From NCBI GenBank assembly GCA_947172415.1, contig OX359202.1, forward strand, positions 5,070,899 through 5,134,898: a DNA stretch of 64,000 nt, in the 5' to 3' direction. Under the pieces are notes generated by a model that saw only the letters and a list, made by a program, of their open reading frames with translations, did no database searches and was not told the DNA's origin. Each line of letters begins with the position of its first letter. The stretch's first letter is position 1. This stretch comes from Chondrosia reniformis. Taxonomy: Eukaryota > Porifera > Demospongiae > Chondrillida > Chondrillidae. Shown here piece by piece: positions 33,441-45,800 of this stretch. The translations under genes and the position numbers were made by a program.

Positions 33441-34226
33441 TAATTGATAATTCTTATTTATTTTAATAAGTTACTAACTTATAATTATTAACTATAAGTT
33501 TTATTTTTATTCTTTAAATAATAATATTTGATAATGTAATGAATGGTGTATTGTACAATTTTAACCTGTCTATGCATGGTACAGTAATTATACAGAATGT
33601 ACAATTTTATTTATGTAAAATTTAATTCATAAAATTGGCAAACATGAAAGAAAATAAAAATTAAGTTTTCAATTATTGATACATATATAATCATAAAATA
33701 CATTGATACAAACCATGGAATTTGGTGTATACATCAGTGGGACAAATGTTTCCAATGCCAAAACTATTTCTGCATGATCGAGCTTCAATCAAATGGATTG
33801 CATGTTGGTAAATAGCTGTAGATTATTAGTAGTGTTCTATAGGATTTTATAGAACATCAATAAATTATAATATTAGACATCTGAAGATCACTACTTTTAC
33901 ATGTACAATTGCAAGAGCAATAACTGGAAGATATTACCTCAACATACATACAATACCTATCTTTGTAAAGGTTCATCTTTTGACTTTTAGAGCGTCTAGA
34001 GACGCAGTTTTTCGATTCTTTGACTGTCTGAAGTGACTGAGTCACTGAAGAAGACCCCCAGGGTCGAAACGTTTGGCAGACAGAAGAATCGAAAAAACTG
34101 CATCTCTAGACCCTCTAAAAGTCGAAAGATGAACCTTTACAAAGATAAGTTCGACGCAGTTAGAAGAAATCCTTATTCCATTATACATACAATACATTGC
34201 ATGCATGCATATATAAACAAGCTTGA
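33441..34226. other. Intergenic, 3' UTRs of SLC3-like gene and BRF1
   Basis: Convergent AT-rich interval with no gene; several AATAAA/AATAAT motifs lie between 33500 and 33660. It contains the second foldback element at 33958-34146. Confidence 0.5.
33958..34146. mobile_element. Foldback MITE, family B, copy 2
   Basis: 189 bp. The arm ATCTTTGTAAAGGTTCATCT at the left is answered by its complement at the right. The central part reads CTGAAGAAGACCCCCAGGGT then CGAAACGTTTGGCAGACAG. Same arms and core as the element at 18197. Confidence 0.85.
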
Positions 34227-37200
34227 CTAGTATAACTTTTCCATATGAGATAACCAACCACTTTCATCTTCCCCATCACTTTGCAACAAGGGATCTCCAG
34301 GGTAGGCCAGGTCGTCATAGTAACCATCCATTACAACGTCACCCTTGCCTTCGTCTTCTCCCGTAATGATATCTTCATAGTCTACTGGCCCACTTTCGAC
34401 TACCAGTTCCATACCAGGAAGAGAATCTGATTCTTCTTCAATAAGAGCATCTATTAACTGACCACACACTGGAGCAGTTGGTGGCTCTTCTTCTCTGAAG
34501 ACATCCTAAAAGTATTGTTAGCACATATGTAAACACAAATCTTAATCAGCATTTTATTAAAAACCAATTCAATAATGTAGGAAATAACTTTTAAGAACAA
34601 CTTTAATTATGTATCAATAAGATCATATTTTGCACATATGTAATGTTTAATTCCCATCTAATATTTTATTGTACATGGACAGTTACAGTAGGCATTTTCC
34701 TTCCACCATCTTTCCTTTTATTTCATCACTTCCTCAATTATTTCCTGATATTGAAGTAATTTTTACAAATAATAGCTTATTATAGTTAAAAACACTAGCT
34801 ATATACAGTATCAAATTATACTTCAAATGACTAAATTGCCAAGGAAGCATAATTTTGTATAAAGAGAACATTCCACTCTGCTAATAAAGGGATAATACAA
34901 AACATTACATCATTACAAGTTATTCAGTTAGCAGAGCTGGTAGGTAAGTATTGAAAGTGGAAGTAGGTAAGTCTCATTTGTGTGAATACACGTAAAAGGC
35001 TTGACCTGGAAAGCAAGTCACATACGCACCCATAAACAGTTCTAAACATGCAGAAATGACTCTGATCATGTGACACATTACATCGTTCTTAAAATAGCCT
35101 ACAAACAGGATACACAAAGGACACATCACTGATCACATGGCAAACATAAGATGTTGGTAGGAAGTCAGGTTCAAAAGTTGCTCAATGATTATGAGCCTGA
35201 TCAAGTACAATTCTCTTTTAATTAATAATGATGGGCTCTTTCTAATAAAAGAATATTGCAACCCACACACACATACACACTCATAGTATTGTACACAGAA
35301 ATAGTAAGGCTTCATTAGTAGAGAGGTAGCTAGGTATATAAAATGTCATGTACATCGCCATTAGCTACGTATACGTACATAACATGCTGTTATCAGTTAC
35401 AATCTGGTATGTAGACCAAACTATATTATCTTTTACCCTCACAATCACAACAAATATGTAAGGAAGATGTAATACCTGGTAATGTATGTAATAAGGTAAA
35501 CCCATTTTCCCATAGATCCAACCAAACGTTGGAAAACCTTCATTTTTATACTATTGCAAAATAATTAACAAAACGTCGCAATCAAGTCACTCTATCTAAA
35601 TGTACAACTCTAATTTATCAAAAGTACCACTTACATCACTCTCTAGGTGGTGTTTCATTGATGAGTATTTTCTGCAGAAAAAATAAACTTGCCATGTAAT
35701 CAAAAGTATATTATAGACAAAATGTAGTTAGACTAATAACAAAAAAACAATTCTATTTCAATTGTAAATTATATTGTCATGCTCTCTCTTCCTTTCAAGC
35801 GGTGACTGGTACCTTTGTCCTACTTTCACTATCTAATTATCATCACAACATAACTAAAAGCACTCTGCTTCTTACCTTTGATGTCACATGACACCAATTC
35901 AAAAGGCAATAACAGTAGAATTCAATTACAGTATGCATAAAAATTCTATTCTTAGATATACGCATCAATGGCCATATGCCTGACAAAATGTACCATGAAA
36001 ATGAAAATTTGACTAACAGCAAATATCCAGACATGACTGTGTTAACCACATTCAATTTTAGTAACCACAATAAGCAGACTATATATATGTAGCTATTGAG
36101 GTTGAAAGCCTTTGATCTCATTCAAAGTCTGCCCCAAGGATTGAAAAGACATGTAATAAGGTTACTACATGGGTGGGCTCAATGTAGGGCAAGCCTTACT
36201 GAGGCTTAGTACATGATAACCTTAAAAATGTCAGTTTGAGGCCAAGCATATGATTATCATGTCTACCATATGATTATGCTTGACTAATTGATTATGATTG
36301 AGAACAATGGATACCCAAAAACTATAACTTTAAAGTGATCTTATTAGTGAGGTAAGTTTCATCTCAAAAAAGAAATTGCTTCAGGGCACATAAAGTTGGA
36401 ATTCATAAAAGTGTCTGTACAATGAATACATTAGTGGAGAAATTTAACTTCTAAGCATATCCTGTCTTGAGTTCTGTATAGACATGACATCAAACAAAGG
36501 AAGTACCAGCCACACAAAAAATGATTATTACATCAATGCCTATGATAATGACAACACTTCTATGTGGTGCAATTATTACTTGGCTGAAGAGTGTTGCTGT
36601 GAAGTGCTTGCAGCTATAAATGGTCTCTTGCGGGTAATTAGAGATGTAACTTGTGTTGTGTGATGAGTAAAACCCTGGTCTAATGATTGGGAGGTGGAAT
36701 CAGAAGAGAAATTTGATTGATGCTCTACTGCACCAAAACCAGTGTTCTGTAAAGACGACCTTGGTAAACCACTGTCTACAAAGTCACTGTTGATACTGTT
36801 CTCTGCTAGATCCTTCAAAACGTCATAATTGATCTTGTTAGATATTCGCTTTTCAATTAACATCTTCTGTATAGCCTCTCCGGCAGAGGAGGCCGGTGTG
36901 AAAGTTTGACCTTTCCTTCTCTGTTTATTCAGTTTGTCCTTCTACAGTTAAACAATAAGATGAAAAGAATGCCAGGTTGCAGTGACAGCTATGTGTACAA
37001 TCTTGAAAGTAAAGAATACTACATTAACTAGTGTACAATGAGGATTAAACCAGTTATCGATGTCACATATTGTTAGAACACATGCCGGCATTCCTCTAAA
37101 ATTATACTATTAAGGACCTTTTCCACAAAAATATTTACCCACAAACATTTCCTGCATATAGCATACAATTTCAAGGTGGAAATTTTATCACTTGAATTGA

Positions 37201-39800
37201 ATCCTTGAAAATGGCAAAATTCACACTAGAGTGCTCATACTAGCTTTATAAATATTCAAATCAATAAAAACATCAAAGGTGCCAATTTTGGGGGTTTGGT
37301 ACGTATGTATGTACGTACTGCTTTGTGTTGGAATGTGATTCTAAGAGGTTTAAAATGGGTAAACATTGCCTCTATATACACCTCAAAAGGTGCTAATACA
37401 CCATAAGTACATGGAGAATTCTATCTACATAAGGTACTATATTGACAAAAGTTAGGAATATGTATCAATAACTTTACTAAAACAGATGTATACATATATA
37501 TAGATATGGTTACTATTCCAACTATTCAATTCCACTACTATTCCACTTGTCTGTGTGATATATTACTGCTATGCATTTTAACAAAATTCTATTTAAAATA
37601 TTGTTGAATACATGTCATAATGTCAAAGAAAATTACCTATTATGTTCAAAGCATCACTACGAGCAATTGAAAGTCAATTTGGCCTTTAAAATGAGATTCA
37701 AAAAGAAAGAGTTTATTCAGAATTAAAATAGGTGGGATTCCTGTAAAAGCCTTACAACCGCACCACAATGACCACAACTAAGCAGAAACGGAATGAGAAC
37801 TAGATTAACTAACTCATCAAACGAAACCAATTGGCACTAACTGGGGGGGCATTATGAATTCTATTTTATCAATCAACATACATGGATGGATCTAGGCTGC
37901 GCTCCAAGTATGTCAGAATACAGTAAATAGGAAATAAGTACCGTCATTCTCCTAATTTAATGGCAAAGTTATCAAAGAATTTAAGTAGTTTTTAAAATTC
38001 TTGTACAGCAAAGAGTAAGGAATATAGTCATGACTAGACCTGCTCCCAATGAATGTCCTTTATATCCCACACTAAAGCAATTACTGTATAATGTAAAGGC
38101 ACATACATACATCTGGTTCACAGAAGATCAAGATAAAGAAAAGACAAAGACTTCCAGGATCACTGATGAAGGGTAGAATTCACAGAAACGGCTGTCTGAC
38201 CCAGTGGAGAAGAAGATGAAAGAAGGGAAAGAAGGAAGAAAAGACTCCTGTATCTTCATCCAAAGCTCTCTTCAGGTTTAGTTCCCCTATAGGCTCTTTT
38301 ACAGAAAAGGCATAGCATGTAGGAAAATGGTATCTTAGATTTTTCATCAGTCAACTGTAATAAAATTCATCTTTTGAAATGGTACATCATTTGACTCTTG
38401 GAACATGTAAAAATGCAGTTAAAAGGATCCTTATTTTAACAATGATATTCATCTTCCTAACACCACAAGTAAGCCATTCAAAAGCTAAACCCATACAAAT
38501 CATCCAGATCTGCAAGTGTGTTCAGTAGGTCCTCACAAATCTCACATACTGTATACGTAGGGCAGGAATACATTCTACACATAACAATACAAACATGCAC
38601 AAATATATCACCTGAAATGTACACCAGCCTTTAAGTATTACATAAGAAAGTAGAGAGATTGAACAACTGCTTATAACATAAAATACATATTTGTTTCCAT
38701 GGAGTCTGCTAACCACAGAAGAACTATAAAAACAATTTGGCAGACTTATGTAACAAATTTAGGTGTAACAATTCATTGAAGCCATATGGGGGTACATACA
38801 GAAGCTATTCTGTGGTTGAGTTTGAATACCTGGAGTTTCCAGGAGACAGGCACATACTGGTACTGGTGACTCTCCTGGATATGGTCGAAACTGTCAAACA
38901 GTGGAATATTTTAACTGAACTTAAAGTATACATCTGTTTGCAATTACAACTATAACAGAAATTATTCACATTCTCATTGCTCAGGAGGGTAGCTATAAAG
39001 AACATTTCTATACATAAACGCTCAAATCATAGACACCAAATATATTCAAGTGATTTAAAGTTCCTAATGACAGTGTTACTATAGTAAAGGCTTAATTCAC
39101 CAGTTGTTAGAAGCAAGCAACAGAACTGAATCTAAACTAGTCCATTCATCCATACACTCACGTTCATTAATGGCAGGTACAGTATTGACCACACAATAAC
39201 GGTAGAACTAATATAAAATGCATTTTAAATTAGAAATCTTTGACTACTAACTGAAGCCAACCTTTTTCTTTGATCTCTTCAGCAACATTGCTGCTTCTTG
39301 CTTTAATCGTTTAGCTACAAAAGAAATCAAATATTCAATAAACCATACCAACTTTATGAAAACATTGATATACAGTATACAATTCCTAATAGTAATCTCT
39401 CTTGAGAAAGTAATAAGTTATTAAATATTAGGAGAACACAATTGGGACCATATCATGTTACTGTTATATATGCATACAAGATTTCCTTCCTTTATGTACT
39501 CACATGCATTGTATTTAGTTTTACGTAGTTGCACAATTGCCTAAGTATATGTATTGTTTGATATCACGTTTTCAGAAAATCCTATTCCAGTACTGGTCAG
39601 TTATTTCTAAACTGTATCCAATATGTATATATATATTACCATTATCTACATTTGGTGACTCAACATATACTGAACTACGTAAGTAAGTTTCACTGATTAA
39701 AGTAAAAGCAATTTCACACCACAAAATTTGCTGCTTAAATGTTAATTCAAATTTTATTTTTATGTTGGAATTTGAAAAACTTTCACCTCTTTAGGCAGAT

Positions 39801-39836
<36 letters not shown>

Positions 39837-42800
39837 ACAAATTCATTCTGTATATATGGATAAGAATTTTACTTCACTTCACTTCACTTATTTACTTATT
39901 TATACTGGGTGACCCATTAGCCAAAGAAGGCTACTTTTCATGGGGCCCAGTTATGAATTCATCCATTAAGTGTTCAAAAGGTTATATAGTAGGTGTCAGT
40001 TGATAGTGTTGACTTGGAAGTATGTTACATTATTCAGTAGCCATGACAACAAGAACAGATAGCAAGTTCTAACAAGTTGTCATGTGAATCTAAAGAGGAT
40101 ACTGCTTGGTAAACATACATCTTTTAAGCCTGTTTACTGAAGTTTAAATTAGGCATGGGCAATTGAAAGTGCTAAATTTCAATGCTCCAACCAGCTGAAT
40201 CAAATTAAAAACATCTTACTTTCCTTATTCATTTAAGTATTGCTTTAACTCATCAGTATTGTGACTATACAAGAAAGGTGGCTGCTTTCTGTGGTTGCTT
40301 AGCAACTAGACACTTACACTAATGGGGTGGCTGAAAGGTCACACTACAAGTGCTAGCTAGGTAGGTGAGCTTGTACTAATCATGACCCACTTCAGGAGCT
40401 AGTAAATGTAATTACTTGGAACCTTGCTTGCTGGTCACAATGTAGTATACGTAGCTACACACACTGTAAGAAATGCTGAGGTAGCTAATGGCCAGTTCAA
40501 AGGAAGTAGGCACTATATGCATATATCATATGTACACACATGTACGTATATTGTATTGTAATATATATACACATGTATACATATGTACATATATTAGGTA
40601 AATAAATACACACACATATATATAAAATTGGCTATACAACTAGAGGGGAACTTGTATAAATATGAATGTTCACCTCTAGGAAATTAGGTGTCCCCCCATA
40701 CACCAGCTGCTAAGCATCTATTCAGAAATAATAATTACTTCATCTATACAGGACAAACAGGTAGTTATTGTCAAGCTGGTACTGGAACAATTCTACACCT
40801 TTTCAATCATCAGAGTTGCCACTTAATAGTATACCTTTGAATGGCAAACATATTTAGGAAAAGGGATGAATAAGCTTTGGAACTACAACAACTATTCAAC
40901 ACACACAATGATATATTACGTGTAAGTAACACAAAGTCAACCTATTCTATTTAAACTGTAATTGTAATTTTGTCCTCATTGCTGATAAAGACCTCCAGAT
41001 GGAACCATTTAAATCGTTGAATTGCTAATAGCTCTCAATTATTAGAATTATATATATGACGTTTTGGTGTTATGTAATTTCATAAAATTGACATACTATT
41101 TATGCAATGTAGGCATTAGAACTACCAGAGTATCAATTTACATTCACATCTCTCAGATATTTACTACCAAACCTCTTACACACAAAGTTGGCATGAACAG
41201 AATGCAAAGTATTTAAATTAGTAACTATATGTTGATATTACACAGCAATGGACCTACATGCATACCTCTACCATTACATGAGTAAATAACAATGTAAACA
41301 ATTGGTACTCTGAGCAACAGAACTCCAATCACTGGAGGAGTTAAAATGCTAAAGGTACAAGTGGAATCCACTTGAGACAATTTTGAAGGACTGGTTGTTT
41401 CATGTTAAGAGAATTTCATCTATGTATGTATCCATGTAACATGAAATTTATGATGGAATTCTGTCAAATTACTGCACAATTGAGTAATATTACTGGCAAA
41501 AAATCAGTTAATATTGTCTAATTATGTATACGGAGTCAATTTATGTATGGAGATGCAAAATCAGCGAAATAAACTAAAACAGATTATTACCTGTGTTTGC
41601 ATGAAATAATGAATGAATTACTATCTATCATTGTGACATTGGTATAGTACATGCATATAACGTCATTACAAAATAAAGAACGACTGGTTTTTCAGGATAG
41701 AAGGGAATAGCAAAACGGAAGCAATACCATGTTAACAGCTCAGTGTACTAGTGACTTGAGATGGACTGGGTTGGGTTTGATTACTAAATGACTGCTTTGG
41801 TACTTATAAATCATATTTCTAAGGGTAACTCTTTTTCCAACCAATAATGAATAAGAATCAATAATTCAAATTAGTTCAATAGTCTGACGTTTCAGCCACA
41901 ATTCTGTGGCCTTATTCAGAGTACAATAAACCTTAATGACTGTAGGATCTAACAACACATAAGTCATATCATAAGCTGTCAAGGTGAATTGATGAATGAT
42001 GTAGAAATATGAATCATAATAACTGACCGAGATCATTACTGACAATTGGTACTTATAAATCACAATAGTTGTGGTTTAGTTATCACAGCTTCTATTTGAA
42101 GCACTATTAACCATTTAGGTAATTAATCATAGAAGTTCCCTTTTCTATAACTAGTACGTATGTTTTATTGGCCTCATGCAAATTATTTAGAGGGAATTCC
42201 CCTTACACACCTGACCATACATAATAGGTCATATTGCACAGGATATTCAGTCAACTCAGCGTATCAGTACGTGACCTGACCTTCCATCTCCTTGAGGTAA
42301 TCTTCATTTTCAGTCATCCAGAGCTTTGTCTTTATGCGTACCTCTTCTTCAGTTAGTAACATCTTACAAGATAAAAATGAATTTGCTTAATAAACACAAT
42401 ACAAACTAATCATATTAGACTTATCATCAAATTACAGCTCTCATGACAAAATAGGATAGGGAGAGCAACACACAGACATACTGTATGTACATATGTACAT
42501 ACAGTATGTCTGTACGTAGTTCCCATTTGAAAGTATTAGATAATCTATATAATAATTTCATTTACACACGTGACAAATATTTTATCACTTCCTATTGGTG
42601 ACCCTTGTCTGCTCACAATGATATGAGTCACATACAGTATATAATATCAATGTAGTGACGTTTAAAATAGGAATAGAAGGCTTGAGTACATGACTACAAT
42701 ATACTTGTTGAATAATCTGGTTGTAGCTTAAATGGATAGCCCCGCCCACACCCCAAAGCCCCGCCCTCACCCCAAAGCCCGCCCTCACCCCAAAACCCCG

Positions 42801-45800
42801 CCCTCACCCCAAAAACCCGGCCTCACCCCAAAACCCCGCCCTCAGACCAATCTCTTGCTTGTATAAAACAAACTTTATCAATTTCTTCATCATCAATTCC
42901 CTCCAAGTCCAACTGCCCATCCACACCAGGAGGATTGGATTGTAACTGGTCCTCACTCATTGTTTCTTCTGTCAGGTTGACCAAGACGTGAAGGTCTTCA
43001 GTTAAGCCAGCTGTTGGAACTGAATGAAACATCTCCTCAAACTTGGCCCTGGCGATTACATCATTTACAGGAAGAACAGGGACATCAGTTGTTGTAAAGC
43101 AAAACTCTCCTTCCTCCTCCTCCCACTCCCCCTCTCTCTCTTCACTCTCTCCTGATGTTTGCCCCTCTATTGACAGCTGCAGAATGAAGGTAAGTTCAGG
43201 GCACTGCTGAGAGAGGTCACTTAAAAGGACATCTAATTGAGTTCCTCAGTCAAGTGGCACACACATGGTATCACATCTCTTCAACTCACTAGTTTAGTAG
43301 ATTAAGGTCAAATGCTCAAAACAACAAAGATGAATCTACCAGCCTAACTGGGCCAATGGTGCTACATTGCATGTAACTCATACTCTGGATATCCTCAGTA
43401 TCACATGATTTTGGTTTCATTAAACAGAGAAATGTACACACTTGATAATAATATATGCACTGCAACAGATGAAGTCATACACCAATATGTCACACACCAA
43501 TATGTACACATCACTACAGACCACACCAATATGTACACATTACTGCAGACCACACCAATATGTATACATCACTACAGACCACACCAATATGTACACATCA
43601 CTACAGACCACACCAATATGTAGACATTACTGCAGACCACACCAATATGTACACATCACTACAGACCACACCAATATGTACACATCACTACAGACCACAC
43701 CAATATGTACACATTACTGCAGACCACACCAATATGTACACATCACTACAGACCACACCAATATGTACACATCACTGCAGACCACACCAATATGTACACA
43801 TCACTACAGACCACACCAATATGTACACATCACTACAGACCACACCAATATGTACACATCACTACAGACCACACCAATATGTACACATCACTACAGACCA
43901 CACCAATATGTACACATCACTACAGACCACACCAATATGTACACATCACTGCAGACCACACCAATATGTACACATCACTGCAGACCACACCAATATGTCA
44001 CACACCAATATGTACACATCACTGCAGACCACACCAATATGTACACATCACTACAGACCACACCAATATGTAGACATTAATGGGAAAGCAATGAGCTTAA
44101 TTTGGTTCATTCAACTGTCTAATTCATCTAATGACCTTCACAGACTTCTTTTTTACTCTTTTCTTTGACACAATGAATGATGGAGGATCATGCTCGTGTT
44201 CCAAGTCTATCTCAAGAAACTGATTGATTGTCAAACTACTTGTAGGAGTATCCTTAAAATCATTTAATCTATTTGGAAAAAATAAAAACACCATCAAATT
44301 ACCTTCACAGGTCCTCCTATTACCCTTGACAACCATATAGAGTGTCACTCTATGACAATTATCAGACACAGATCCCAGATAAAGCTACCGGGTTAATCAT
44401 TTTAGGATTTTATGCTCAAACATAGAATAATTGGCTTGCTGATTTAGAGGTTTTACTTCTGATTTCAAACTCCTTTCCCATGAGTTTCAAATCTTGTATA
44501 CTTCAACTCAAATTACACAATTTTCATATAAAGCTAATCCCATACTGTACGTATGTATGTATGTGTGTACCATTTAGATTGAAATTACTTTTTGATCTTT
44601 TGGGCAAAACTGTGACATTATTCTGATTCTGTAGTCTCCACTTACCATCCATTCCGTTACAACCACAACCATTTTATTAAGCGTAATGGCCCCGCCCCCT
44701 CTTACAATAAGTTTTGTACCAAATCATACAGTTCCAGCCATTAGCTATTACCGTAGCAGCAGCTGGCCTTATTACTAATTGACTTTGAATAGTATGTATG
44801 CTATAGCTGTCTAATAATAGATTTGTCATTGATTACTACTTTAAGTAGGGCAAATTAACTTAATTGTAACTTCTCTTTAGGTGAATATATGGAATTACCA
44901 TTACAAAGCTCACAAAGCCTGTCAAGTTAATCCACAAGGCTCTGTGTCTAATAAATGAAACCCACTTTCCCAAACAGGTGTAGTTGCTTCTTGTGTCACT
45001 GCTCAAGAATATGCTAACCTTTTTCTGATAGTCTGGTCATTTACGCGGACAACTCTTGAGACATCCTTAATTGTTCGATTGAAATTGTGCATTCTAGCTG
45101 CTACTAAGAGAGCTGGAAACAGAACAAATAAAGTAATTAAAAGAAATACTGCATGTACATGGTCGCTAAACAACAATTAAGCAGCAAAGGCCAAAGTTAT
45201 AGCCTTTTTCAAAAGTAAGTTATATAACTATTTCAAAATTTATATGTAACTTGTATATTTAAAAATACTGTAGAAGAGTTGACACAAAGCAACAGTTTAA
45301 AGTTACATTTTACAGTAAACACACATATAAAATATCAAAAAGAAATGTAGGAAACCCAATGAAAGCGGGCTTTAATGTAATCTTAAAAGGTTCAGTGAAC
45401 ACAGTCACTTGTACTAACTGTAAAACCAGCCTCATAAGGTGTAATAATCAAAGCATTACGTCAAATTTGGTGTATATGATAGTGGAGAAAGGACAAAATT
45501 CTAACTGCATTTAATCAAATTACAAACTTATACCAGACTTTGATAACAGCTCATATAAAGAGTATTAACGTAGGTTAGTAGTAATTGGTGCAGTTCTGCG
45601 GAAAAGGAAAACCCTACATTCCATGATAACTCCTAGGTTCCTTAACTGTAATTATATTGTTATGCAGGGTAATGGAGCTATATAAATTCTGCTTATTCAT
45701 CTATTCAGCTGTATACCCATTAACTATATACAACCATCATTCATCAAAATCTAATTTCTCCATATTTCACACCCCATATTCACGCCAAGCCCTTGAACAC

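Noticed and set aside
43442-44168. Frames of 202 and 212 codons on the plus strand
   Set aside because: They are made wholly of the 29-bp minisatellite, read the same peptide in each frame, and lie in a BRF1 intron on the opposite strand.
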